Assembly (NCBI GenBank): GCA_050084515.1
Contig: CM114271.1
Coordinates: 29,884,001-29,948,000, forward strand
Origin: Blasia pusilla
Taxonomy: Eukaryota; Marchantiophyta; Marchantiopsida; Blasiales
Reading direction: 5' to 3'
Length of the DNA: 64,000 bases
Shown here: positions 1-11,869 of the stretch, piece after piece
Layout of the letters: every line of letters begins with the position of its first letter
Position numbering within the stretch: the first letter of the stretch is position 1
Notes under the pieces: model-generated
Database searches by the model: none
The model's input: only the letters and a program-made list of their open reading frames with translations
What the model was told of the DNA's origin: nothing
Position numbers and translations under genes: made by a program

Positions 1-1566
1 TGGCGCTGATGGATGTTGAGTTGATTCATAAGCCAGGTAAAGATAATGTGATTCCAGATGCGTTAAGTCGCAAGGAGGAACACATGCCGTCGACAACACA
101 GGTCTTGAGAGCAATGTTCCCTAAGGAAACAGATCTGGAAAGAAGGATTCGTGAAGGATATATGAAGGATGCTCAAGCAGGGGAATACCTGAGGAAGTTG
201 AAGCAGGGTGAGAAGGTGGCCAACATAAGTTTGAGGCACGGATTACTAAGGTTCAAACAGAGTAGGATCTATGTAGGGCAAGGCAGGATGCGAACCAAGG
301 TGTTAGCGGAATGTCACGACGGGCCCTTGGCAGGACATAAAGGAGAGAAATCTACGCTAGCTGTTCTGTCGAAGCGGTTCTTTTGGCCCAACATGAAAGA
401 GGATGTTGCTCAATATGTGAAGACCTGTGTGACCTGCCAAGTGAATAGAGTCTCTTATAATACGAAACAGGGCTTGCTGCATCCCTTGCCGATCCCAGAA
501 GGACCCTTGCAAAGTGTGAGTATGGATTTCATCACGAGTCTTCCGGAATCTGAGGGATACAACGCTATACTTGCGATTGTTGATCGGTTTAGCAAGTTGG
601 TGAGATTCGTGCGGACGGTGGATTCCGCAACGGCGTATACAACGGCGCAACTATTCCTCGATAGCTGGTGGCGTGCTTATGGTTTGCCGAGGAGCATCGT
701 TTCAGATTGGGATCCAAAGTTTACCAGTGCTTTCTGGAAGCACTTGTTCAGAAGGTTTAAGACCAAGCTGAGTTTCAGACCGGCTTTCCACCCACAGACG
801 GATGGACAGACTGAAAAGGTAAACTCTATCGTGAATCAGTACTTAAGGAATTATGTCAGTGCTGATCAACGCGATTGGGTCAGGTGGCTGAGCATGGCGG
901 AATACTGCTACAACTCGACCAAGCATTCTGCAACTGGAGAATCTTCGTTTCTCCTGGAAAATGGACGAGAGCCAGAAGGGCCTCTTGATCTAGCCCTTTG
1001 GAAGGGTACTACATTGGCATGAACACGACAAGCGAGAACGAGAAGAGCACACGAGGCGAAGTCTTGCAAAGGCTCAAATGAGATACGTTAAGCATGCTAA
1101 CAAGAGTCGGCGCCAAGTACGATTCCAAGTTGGAGAACAAGTGTGGTTGAGTGTAAAGAATCTCACTCTTCCGAAAGAGTTGTCTGCGAAGCTGTCTGCC
1201 AAGTATGATGGACCGTATGTGATTGTGGCAAACCCGTTTGAGGATGTGTATACGTTGAGGCTGCCGGACGAGTTCAAGATTCACCCGACCTTTCATGTGT
1301 TATTGTTGAAGAAATATCTTCAAGATAATGGACGTTTCGAGCGGAGACAGGTGGTGAGACCGCACCCGGTCATCGTAAATGAAGAGCCAGAGTTTGAGAT
1401 GGAGACTATCTTACGTTCGAGACGTCGGGCCAACAAGTATGAATACTTGGTAAAATGGAAGGGCTACCATGTGAAGGAGGCGACTTGGATTGCAGAGGCG
1501 GATTTGGAACACGCGCAAGAGTTGTTGCGTGACTTCAAGCGAACACAAGCGAAGCACATACGTTAG
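1..1566 (+). pseudogene. Gypsy pol remnant: RNase H end, integrase, chromodomain
   Basis: The reading frame from position 9 starts with the end of RNase H (HKPGKDNVIPDALSR). An HHCC zinc-binding module follows (His near residues 103 and 110, CVTC near 143) and then the DDE integrase core: D in SMDF, D in VSDWD (the family usually has SDRD) and E in HPQTDGQTE. This frame stops at 1020-1022. The remainder continues in another frame from about 1018 and ends in a chromodomain (YEYLVKWKGYHVKEATWI), which in chromoviruses steers integration to modified histones. Comparison with the copy at 60542-61549 shows that a stretch is deleted at the frame break near 1010-1020. The element cannot encode a working integrase. 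Confidence 0.9.
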
Positions 1567-1770
1567 TACGAGAAGAAGCTACAGACATGACTTGTAACCA
1601 GTGGAATCTTGGGCCGAAGGCCGTTGTAACTAGAATATGCTAGTGTTGCAATAAAGGAGTGTATGGATTTGGAGATTCGATACGAGTGTTGATTGCAATT
1701 TGTATGTGGTAGTGCATGGCAATGAGTCGTTCATCATAGGCTTAGAATGTACGACAAGAGGACAAGATCC
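1..1770 (+). mobile_element. Truncated 3' part of a Ty3/gypsy chromodomain element
   Basis: The window opens inside pol of a chromovirus-type gypsy element. Coding sequence runs to a stop at 1564-1566. The next ~200 bases (to about 1765) still match the 3' untranslated part of the second copy on the minus strand near 60330-60540. After that the match ends and no LTR follows, so this copy is truncated on the right; its left end is outside the window. Confidence 0.88.
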
Positions 1771-2201
1771 TCTTAAAAAAAGGATCAACTCACTAAAATT
1801 ATCTCAAATTTGGGTCATATATATTCTTCTAAACCCCACGAATCTTGATTTAGTACCAACTTAATAAATTTATCACTCACTTTCCTCCAAATAATAAGTT
1901 TATCTTGAGTATCCACTAAAACTAATAAGTTCCTATTTTTCTGCACTCCTCCTAAAGAGTCAACCAATGCGAATTTGCAAAATGGGAAATGGCTCTGACA
2001 TGGTGGCTATGGTAATCCCAAAGAAATTGTCACGACTTTGTACATAAAAATCAAATTATGCACCATTTTTTTGACATTGTTTCTGACTACTTAATCTATG
2101 ACATCATCAAATTAGATCCATTATCTAACATTCCATCTAAACCCTATTCGTCAATCTCCAACCTACAAAAATAGTGAAACACCATGGAGTTTCCCCATTG
2201 T

Positions 2202-2226
2202 ATCTCTCTCTCTCTCTCTCTCTCCC
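2202..2226. repeat. (TC)n microsatellite
   Basis: An uninterrupted run of TC dinucleotides, read directly from the sequence. Confidence 0.95.
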
Positions 2227-2356
2227 CGATCGCATTGTTGCCCTATACTCATGCGCCACTCAAAATAGATGGTGATCAGAGAGCAATGACGAGGTTGACG
2301 AATAGGGTTTCTGAGGAAGGCAGAACGTATGCGGGTTCAAACATGGTCAGGTTGAG

Positions 2357-2391
2357 ATCTGGGGAAGCACATATATATAGCTTCCCCAGAT
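2357..2391. repeat. Short perfect inverted repeat
   Basis: The arms atctggggaagc and gcttccccagat flank an 11-base AT-rich loop. It could fold into a stable hairpin. No function is evident. Confidence 0.8.
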
Positions 2392-5300
2392 TGTAGCTCA
2401 AGTTTTTGCTGCAGAAGTCGATTGGTGTTGGAGTCATGTGAATTGCATTATTGGGAACAATAATTTGTACGTGCGGACGAACAAAACCGGAGTCTGTAAA
2501 CCCCGAACCCTGGGCCGCTCAATTTGAGAGCAGACAAGGAGCCATGATAGGAATGTTGGCAGAGAGGTATCAAGAAGCATTGTAGCAGTTGGGTTTAGGA
2601 TTAGTGGGATAAGAAGAGAGGTAGGGAAAGAGGGAGATGATTTCTTGAGACTCCTACATGGAGACTTGAGGTAGTGAAGGAGACGTTGAGCTTTGCTCAC
2701 TTGCTCTACAAACTATATAGCACCTCGACTACCTGTCATGCTGCTCTCTCCTTCTGTAGCCGTTCCTTTGCTGGTAGAGAATCGCTTCTACGGTGCGCCT
2801 TCCACTCCACTAGCTTACATTTTCTCTTTCTACTCACACACCACTCATTTTATGTTGCGAACCCGTAAGGAGAACTCCCCAAATGCTCTTCACATGTATG
2901 TCAGCTCATATTTTTTCAAATTTGTGCCTACGTGTGTTGATCCAATTTCTTTTAACGATAAACATTCTTAGGCATTTATTGGAGCACACTTCTCGTCGTC
3001 AACCACAAAATTTTTGGCACGCTTCTTGTCGTGAATCAACATGTATAGGTAAGTACCAAGTGTGATATATGTAGAGTTGAGTCTTGCGCTGCATTGGGCA
3101 CAAGTTCACAGAGATCATAACGTGTTCATGTCGCAGTGTACGATAGAAAAAACCGTCCAAACTCTACGTTTGCGTCCGCATTGATTGGTGTACACAAATA
3201 TATTGACAGCTTATGGACACAAACCTGCGCCAAGACCACAATTCAGGTTGCGTGTTGGACTTCATTTTGAGAGAGTTCACTATTTAGTTTGTGAACTTCA
3301 ATTAGGTTACTTTCCAATCACTCTCCTGGAATGCAGCAGTCAAACGGTAAATCTCGACATTTTAGTGTGTCTTCCTACCTCAGTTTTAGTACGTCTCTCT
3401 TCCTTGAGTTATCGAGAGATTTGTTTCAAGGACGTAGGCATGAATTTTTTGTTTCCCTATCCATTTTGATTACAAGTAAACCAACGGCCTCAAGAAAAGT
3501 GAGATTTCAGAGCTTTCGTTTATCTGAGAGAGTGGACCATGTGCTCACAATGATAACCAAAAGTAATCTTTGCTTTATAGTCTATGCCCCAACAAAAGAC
3601 ATCACCTAAAGTGTGAGATTAATTATCAATCAAACCTTTGTGCATCCCACAAGTTAATCCACCATAATCATTACTTTCCAAGACCTTATGTAACCAACTA
3701 TGGCGATGTGTGTATAACTTTGGCCAGTGGATGCGTTACTCGGAAGGAGATTCGAGAAAAATCCTCAAACCAACAATGCTCACTCCCTTGTGAACACAAA
3801 CATTGCATTTACACCATGAGACAAAGACAACAAAGGTATTCCACATTGGGATTCTTGTTTTCTTTGCAAGGATGAATCAAAATTTTCGTGTTTGCAAGAT
3901 AGTTTGTCAGTAATTTGGCAGTTGAGTTTGTATCAAAATGGTTTAGGGTCTACATTCATGACTAGAGGAGATGTTAGCTGAAATGAGTTGTTATACTCTT
4001 GAACTAGTCGAATGCTTTATACTACTGTAGATGTATGCAGATATAGTAGTGATCTCGAATATGGATTAGTGTGTTGATTTAAAGCTAAAATATGTCACTT
4101 CAGAAGTTTAAAGATCTACCTCTTGAGAGAAATAGTATTCCACCAAAACTAGCAGCTGATTGCTTTAGATAATTCTACTTGGTTGCAATTCACAATGTTC
4201 TTACAAAACCATAAAAAGCAGATCCTGAACCATCGATTGTACGCTATCTAACAGGTAATTGAAGAGAGAAGAGCTAGAGTGACTGCTATGAAGTGGACAA
4301 GTCAATTGGCCATCCAGATTTCCTTAGGAGTGAAGGTATTATTCAAAGGGCTTTGCTTTTTTGTGTGAAGGATGAACCCACATGGCCGGCCAGCACCTAA
4401 TCTAGGTATTGAACTCCATGAGTACTTACGTGGTAACCAAAGAGTGTGCACTTTGGTCCAATAGATCCAACGTCTTCCTACAAAAGTACAAGTCATAATA
4501 TGTAGCTTACATGCATGCCACTATTGGTATTGGACTTGGCACGAACGAGTAGAGAATTGGCGCTTTCATACGAAGGCGCGACATCTATATTTTACCTTCT
4601 CCGATTTTGTATGTAGGCATGAGGATCACTATTCCATCATTCTTTGGCTGATGATGGATGTTGGAGACATCATTACGGTTCATCTTTGCCATGATTCAGA
4701 TGGCATAGTTTTTGGTGAAGATTCCTCACCAAATCTGAGGAAGGCATTGGCTCCTATTCATGTTGCTATTTCCTATTCTGGAAAAGCATGTAGTGTCAGA
4801 TTTGAGTACTCATGTGTGAGGATGGGCAAACTACCTAGCAAGGGAATATGCATGGCGAAAGGCTTTCGTAGGGATAACCTGACTGGTAGACTTTGCCCTT
4901 GTTGTGCTCATTTTTGTTGTGGCCCTATTTGGTGGCGTTGGAATAGAACATCTTGGTAGGTAGGCTCGTTTGAAGCCAATTTTGTGATTTGAAGTAGGAC
5001 TTGGCACTTGTGACAGTATTTAGGCCAACCAGGAGTTTTTGAATTTTGCATCTAGGTTTTTTGTTGAAGAATTATAAGTGAGCTAGACCATATTGTTAAC
5101 ATAAGATTGGAATTTTTAACCTTTGAGCTATTTTCTAAACTAGGTTTTTTCATACTAGTGAGGCTATGATCGTTAATATAACTTTTTCAAATAATTGTAA
5201 AGAACTTCTAACCTACAAGTCTAATTCAATGGGTATGAATGCATATACAAACTTTAGTTGCTCAATGTTACAGTAGGTCAAGTCTATTTTCATGTTAAAA

Positions 5301-6090
5301 ATTGTGGATTGCATGGAACATTAATATTAACAATGTACAAATAGCATGTCATCACATGGTGTAGATATTAATCGAAGGGTGTAAGAGCCAAAGTAGTTTA
5401 ATAACATACATTCATATCCATTAAAAGGGTAGTATGAACCTTTAGAAATATAATTAAAAAATACAAGAAGGCTACACTAATGTTAAAATCAATCTGCATT
5501 ATACATGATACCCATTGTTCAACAACCTAAAACATCTAAGTAAGGAAAAAAAAACAATCACCACTCATTCCATTTGACCTTTGATAGGTTAAGGTAGAAC
5601 CCTTTCTGTATATGATATGAATTATATTTTACCAATGAATTAAGACTCTTCACATTATACAAAGATAAATGGAATCCTACATTGTTTGTACGTTGACATC
5701 CATTTATGTTGGTTTGTAACTAGGTGAGATCTTAAGAAGCAACTATAATGGGTAGGATCAAGTCAATGATCAATAATACGAGAATAACAATCAATCTATG
5801 CCTTTTTATGTTATGAAGGTGGGATATGCAAGCTGGGTGTTTGCGTTCAGCCTATATCAGATAGGTAAAACAGATCGAGGGGAGGCTTAATTCTCAAAAG
5901 AAGACAGAATCTTGATATAAGAATGTACACTCATATCTACACGGTAGTTGTTGATTTGCAATGAAATAATCATGCAGAAAGACTCAGAATACTATATATG
6001 CTTATGTTAGGGTGTGTTCTACAAATTTGTATCCAACGCTGGTTTGTTTCATTTATTTATTTTTTCTCTTATTAACTTGATGTAGGGGCC

Positions 6091-6369
6091 ATGATACCAC
6101 AAGTAACTGCTTGCATCCAAATGGATATTAGCCATCCTGATAGAATCCATGCACATGACTACAAGTTGTGGCAAAGGGAATGTGTGAAGTATCGTAGATT
6201 GGGAAGGAAAAGGGCTCGATGCCCTTGTACTCAGTGTAAGGGTGGGACTTCCTTGGGATTAGGCAAGATGGAAGAGCATTTGAGGAAAAATGGGAGATCT
6301 CATGTACGTAGAGTCCCAAAAAGTAGAGAAGAGTGGGACTCATCTGACGAGGAGTGGTTGGCACATTAA
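6091..6369 (+). pseudogene. CACTA transposase-associated domain
   Basis: This 92-residue frame resembles the transposase-associated domain at the N-terminus of plant TNPD proteins. It has a CPCTQCKGG zinc-ligand cluster, then a basic segment and a V/M-E-E-H-L-x3-G helix that are typical of the domain. It stops at 6367-6369, but the same frame continues with more stops into the tnp2 region. I read it as the 5' exon of a dead TNPD gene rather than a small separate gene. Confidence 0.8.
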
Positions 6370-8760
6370 GAGAGTAATGAGAAGGAGCAATGTGAGCAAA
6401 TCATAAAATCAAAGCAGGTTCCTACTTTCTCTCAACATGAAAATCCCAATTTGGATTTCGACATTGATGTTCCTCAAATGCTCCATGATATATTCAGAGA
6501 GTATGATTAGATCCTTGATGAGGATGGCATCATTGAAGAGGAAAGGGTTGAGAATCTTAATCCTAATGCCACATCTGATCCCAGTATTTAGTCTAACTTC
6601 CATGACGTGGAAACAACATGCAAGCCTCTCTTCACGGAAGCTAAGACATCCTTACTTGCTTTTGTCATGCTCATTTTCAATATTGGTGCTACCCACGTGG
6701 TTCCCAACATTGCAATTAATGAGATTTTGAAACTTTTACGTAACATGGTACTCCCATCTGATAATCTTGTGCCGCCATCAACTCTATCCATGCATGTCCT
6801 AGAGGATGTGTTCTCTTCCGTGGGGACTTGGAAGAGGTAGATACATGCCAAAGTGTGGGAATTCTAGGTACAAGCAAGTAGGAAGGTCTTTGGTACCAAA
6901 CAAGGTCTTAAGATAATTCCCTATTATCCCTAGGATGCAGCGTATGTATAGATGTAGGGCTTTGTAGGAGTTATTGACTTGGTCTTATGATAACAAAAGC
7001 AAAGATGGCATAGCTAGACATGCAGGCGACAGCAAGGCTTGGGATCATATCGATCGTTTGTATCTTGATTTTGCAATGAAGAGTAGAAATTGTAGGTTTG
7101 GTTTAGCACTTGATGGTGTGAATCCATATTCTGATAAGGCTAGTTCATGGTCAATATGGCCAGTCCTATTAGTGAACTATAATCTTCCACCATGGCTTCA
7201 AACAAAGAAGTTCTTTATCATGGTGGCTTTAATCATTCCTGGTAAGGAGAGTGTGAATGGAGAGAATATCAACACATGCCTAGCTCCCTTAGTGGATGAG
7301 TTTAAGGAGTTGTGGAATGGGGTAGATTTCATTGATGTCCAAAGACCTTTGGGAGAGATGGAGTTCAAGTTTAAATCCATGATCTTGTGGACTATAAATG
7401 ATTATCCAACATATGGCACAATCTTAGGGCAAAGCCATGGTGGGAAACTCGCATGTAAAAAATGTGGAACTTATGTGGATTCGGACTTCTCCAAGCAATG
7501 CGAGAAGCCTATTTTTGGTTGTCATCGTAGACACCTTCCATTAGATCATGCTTGGAAAGGAAGAGCTTATGGCTCCCAATGCAGTGGCTTAGGGGAATCA
7601 AGAGGAGCACCTCATAGGGTTATAGTTGATGACATTCTAAGCTGGGCCGAGGAGAAAAGAATATATGAGGAGCATGGGGGACGAGATGATGCTCCTAATG
7701 ATCTTTACAAGAGGACACGGGTGAAGAGGCAAAGTCTTTCGTTTGATTTTCCATATTGGAGAGTATCCACTTGATCCATTTATATTTGCAAAAGTTCATA
7801 TTATGTGTTATGTGAAGTTTAGTTCTCATGGTCAAATCTACTTTCCTTAACATAAGATTAGCATCTTCTTATTCGACATACATTAGATGTTATGCACTTA
7901 GAAAAAAACATATGTGAGAACATGGTGAAGACTCTACTTGGTATGAAGAATACGGTGAAGTGTAGAGGAGATATGGAGGCTCGTGGAATTCTACCTCACT
8001 TGTGGTTATAACCACATCCAAGTAGAGCTCAAGGACTAGTGAAACCTCAATGTGATTATGTTTTATCACCTCAAGACCTGAGCATATTCCTGTCTAGGAT
8101 TGAGGCTTTGAAAGTGCCGACACGGTATAGTGGGGAGTTAAGGAAACGTGTGGTGAAACAAAATTGGGTAACATGAAGTCACATGATTATCATGTGCTTA
8201 TTCACCAAATCCTTCCTTTTTCCCCTCGCGGCCTTATGAAGGAGTCGGTCCGTTGTACCGTCATGTGCTTGAGCAAGATATTTAGGTCATTATGTTGTAA
8301 AGTGTATGATCCTACATCTTATCAACTGTTGCATCAAGATGCAACTATAACCCTATGTCTCTTAAAAATTCATTTTCCACCATTCTTTTTGATGTGATGA
8401 CATATCTCTTAATCTATGTAATCAAAGCATTGGATATATGTGGGCCATTAGCTTGCCGGTGGATGTATCCGATGGAAAGATACATGGGTACTTTGAAAAA
8501 ATATATGAGATCTAAAGCTTGTCTTGAGGGTTGCATGGTCGAGGGATATGTCAAAGATCATGCATTGGGATTTGTGACTGATATATGAAGAGATTTGAGG
8601 ATGTGAGGACCCGTATTTGGGCTAACGGTGAAGAAGAAGGAGTTGCACGCGAGGAGTTGGAAGGTGTAGGACAGAAAGTTCAATTATCTTGAGAGATGCT
8701 ACTCTTAGCACACCATTATGTCTTACATAATATCGAGGCCATGGTTGTATGGCACATGTA
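6370..8760 (+). pseudogene. TNPD-like CACTA transposase (tnp2 and DUF4218 parts)
   Basis: A first block at 6607-6840 matches the stretch before the tnp2 core (LFTEAKTSLLAF, then an LLRNM...LPSDNL segment). The main block at 6974-7774 carries the tnp2 signature: RHAGDSKAWDHID, NCRFGLALDGVNPY, WPVLLVNYNLPPW, then LWTINDYPTYG and CKKCGTY. Frame changes and stops follow between 7775 and 8400. The DUF4218-like piece at 8400-8588 has ACRWMYPMERYMGTLKKYMR, and its tail continues to about 8760 (AHHYVLHN). In intact elements this protein cuts the transposon ends. Here the frame is broken many times, so it is dead. Confidence 0.85.
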
Positions 8761-8879
8761 TATTTTCAATCAGTCACCTTATTCTCCGAGCATAATCAAC
8801 TTTTATCCTAAATCCTGTTGTTTTTTTCTAATCTTCAAGGCCACCCTATTTATTTTTTATGTTATTTTCTTCCTTCCAG

Positions 8880-9685
8880 GAAATATGAAAGGGAGAGGGC
8901 ATCAATTCTTTTCCAAGAGTGGATTCGATCAGCCATCCTTCAAAATGCTAGGAGAATTATGGGAGAATTATGGGAAGGTGGATGAAGAGGCATTGGCCTT
9001 TGTTAACCCCTCCTCAACCCAAATTAAAATCATAGAAAACTATGAATGCTTATGGAAATCACTTCAGAGTATAAGGAGAGGGTGGACGAAATGCATATTC
9101 AGCTTATGATAGTGGAATTGGAGCCATATTTTGGATGAGGAGAAGGAGGACCAAAATTGTGCCTATTCATATGTGGGAGTCCTAGTTGATATTCTTGCAT
9201 TTGATTATGGGATTTTAGACAGACCTATAATATTAATGAGAGGGAGGTGGGTGAGGGTAGATTGGGACTCTCGCATGCCCTCAATGAATCAAGATTGTGA
9301 AGGCTTCCTACTCCTGAACCTTCGATCTTGTGAGCCAGTGGACCACCAACCCTTTGTGTTCCCATCTCAACTGGAACAAGTTTTCTTTGGAGATGAAAAT
9401 GAGGGAAGTGGATGGAATGTAGTTTTGAGGAAAGAGGCTAGATCTTGTTGGGTGGTTTCTAATATCTATGATGGTGGAAACCCGCATCATGTCCATTCCA
9501 TAGGCCTCAATCACCTGGAAGCCATGCCCCATAGGATACCACCAGCAAACACTATCGGCACCATAGAGCTCACATATGAGGAGCTAGTGATTGCAAATAG
9601 AGATTTTAACAATGTACCTATCATCCATCTTTCCATGGAAGTGGTTTTTGAAGATAAAATTACAGAAGGCGATGCAGATCTTTGA
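8880..9685 (+). pseudogene. C-terminal TNPD region with DUF4216 domain
   Basis: The frame at 9131-9685 (184 residues) matches DUF4216, which follows DUF4218 in plant CACTA transposases: YVGVLVDILAFDYG, a W-V-R-V-D-W segment, GFLLLNLRS, then FVFPSQLEQVFF and GWNVVLRKEARS. The piece upstream at 8880-9110 is a linker with several frame breaks. The 9131-9685 block is the best-preserved part of the element, but it lacks its upstream exons in frame. Confidence 0.78.
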
Positions 9686-9834
9686 TTACGGTGTAATGTC
9701 TAACATAGTGTAAGTTGGCCTATAAGTCTTTCTTTAAGTAGTGAGTTTGAAGTATAAGTTATGGTATATCAAGTCTCAACTATATTGAGTATCAGATGTT
9801 TGCATTTGAGTACCTACCTTGTACTAAGCCCTAA

Positions 9835-10849
9835 TTGAGCTCCTTGATAGATATTTTCCAGCAGAAACTTTTTGAATGGCATTCCAAGCCATCCCCGGTA
9901 GCACATTTGGTCATCAAGGGGAGACTCGGTCAGACCTTGAGGCCATTCTTGCTTTTTAAGGCTTGTGTGATAGCAGAGGAGAACTTCTTCATGGGAAGAA
10001 CCATCAGGTTTGGTTGGTGAAATGGAGATATCATAAGAGCAAGAGTGAGATACAGATTTGTCGCATGTACCTACCTGTTGATATACATGATGAGAGTTGG
10101 GAACCCTATCCGAGAAAAGTATAGGAGAGTGCATGTCATGTGGATACAATGAATCCTAATGTGTGCATTAATTTTGATGAGCTCCTTGGAGTTGGAGATG
10201 AAAATGGAGAAGAGGCTGAGAGAGGGTTGACAGGGGAGCATGAATTAGCCAAGGAAACAAGTGGAGAGAATGATGAGAGGATCACATCTGCATTTTTTGT
10301 TGGAGTTAGGAGTTTTGACTCTCTTGTACCTCTAAGAAGTTGTGAGAAACTTCATAGCACATCCATGGAAAACACTAAACGCATGGGGAAAACTATGGAA
10401 AATTGTGAGTCAGTGGTGGTTTTAAACCAAAATAGTTGTTCAAGTGTTCATAGAGAAATTAGCCTAGTAGCTATTCCACAAACAAGTATCTCCAAGGAGG
10501 ACCTTGATCACAGCGATAAATTTTTGGCTTATGATTTGAGTTTAGAGGGGGGGAGGAAGCACCTAAGGTATTGGAAAAAGACGCAACGTGCATGGTTCAA
10601 GAGAGAGAACCATCACCTGTCTACATGACCATCAAGTTAGAAGAGGGAGGTAATGACATGATTAGGGATCCTGCCCATTCAGCCCACTTTGATAACGCTG
10701 GGAACTTTGAAACTGGTGAATTTGAGTTTTGGGATCTTGTGGATAACGACCCTCATGTTGACTTTCCAATTGATGAAGAACGGGAACGAAGGATAAGGCA
10801 AAATAAAATATTTGCAGCATACATACTTCGTGGCATTCCTACAGAGTAA
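9835..10849 (+). pseudogene. Unassigned frames in the CACTA interior
   Basis: Three short frames (9835-10020, 10140-10628, 10571-10849) lie on the same strand after DUF4216. The last ends in an acidic and basic tail (DEERERRIRQNKIFAAYILRG). I recognise no domain. Their place, strand and codon texture fit the 3' end of the TNPD gene or a cryptic exon series. They are not convincing as independent genes. Confidence 0.4.
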
Positions 10850-11149
10850 GGAGTTCTCCCTCTTGAGTAATGAATATGTGGGCTTATGAGAGGTTCATTT
10901 CAACATATTCATAGATTCTAGGTATTTCATGCTCTTACATGGTTTGTAGAAATGGATGTTTGCATTTTTTTTCTTAAGTATGATTGATGGTAAAATGATT
11001 ATTTGGAAAGGCTGAGAGCAACAAAGCCACCCAAGAAAATCCAATCTTCTAGGGCAGTAGTGCCAAAGGTTGTGCAATTGTGACAAAGTTCAAGGTTGAC
11101 ATCAAAGGATAAGAATCCTTTAATGTGTCATGGTAGATGAGGCGTAGGG

Positions 11150-11620
11150 CAAGATAGTATCGAGGCCTAAGAGAGGTCTTGTACTTCCCTATTTTGAGAG
11201 GTCATATGTGACCTGCTCTTAGGAGGTGACCTACGAGTGTAGGTCACCCTTCCCTTTATGAGGAGTGGCAACCTTGGAGAGGTTGATCTTCCCAACCATG
11301 TATGGCTCCACTTGGACCTATAGAGTCGTGGGTTAGTTGGTAGTTGGTCTCATGAGGGAACCACATGTGTGGTTGTTAGGGAGCTAGTATGGGTGTACTA
11401 CATGTTGGTAGTGACCTGCTAGGAGGGAGGTGACCTGTGTATACAGGTCACCCATGAAGGTACCCAAGGGGGTATACCTCGAATGAGTCTCATTTGGAGC
11501 TCATCTCCTTAGGATTGTCGACCCTTGGTGGGATCCGTGATACAATGCAACGTGCATGTATTGATCTTGGATTCTCCCTTGAAGAGTGGGCTAGGAATGA
11601 TCAATAAGGAGATCAGATAT
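11150..11620 (+). repeat. Repeat X copy inside the CACTA element
   Basis: It contains two 24-base dyads of the form GGTGACCT-N8-AGGTCACC, at 11225-11248 and 11429-11452. These are the hallmark of repeat X elsewhere in the window. Its right part (ggatccgtgatacaatgcaa, near 11530-11610) also matches 52745-52830. It interrupts the space between the TNPD and TNPA remnants. Confidence 0.6.
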
Positions 11621-11869
11621 TTTGGGAATTCTTTTGTATACCTTTTCTTGTTGTTACACCAGTGCGTATCTAAATCATGACTATGGCTGCTGGATGAAGC
11701 ACAGTTGATTGCAGATTTCATCAGAGTTTACAATGCGTATTCAACTTTATATTGGGATTGTCCAATCGTTCATGTGTAGAGATGTTAGGATTCATAGCTA
11801 GATGGATCTAAGACATGTGTGTACATGACAGTCGATGTATGTTTGCAACGATGTGTATTCGCATGACAA

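Larger units (their letters stand above)
1771..6090. other. AT-rich spacer without a recognised gene
   Basis: I see no conserved protein in this stretch. It holds a (TC)n microsatellite at about 2202-2226 and a short perfect hairpin at 2357-2391 (12-base arms around an AT-rich loop). The short open frames, for example 4651-4959, lack recognisable motifs. Confidence 0.6.

Noticed and set aside
2184-2396. 70-codon frame starting with SLSLSL
   Set aside because: It is mostly the (TC)n microsatellite and a hairpin.
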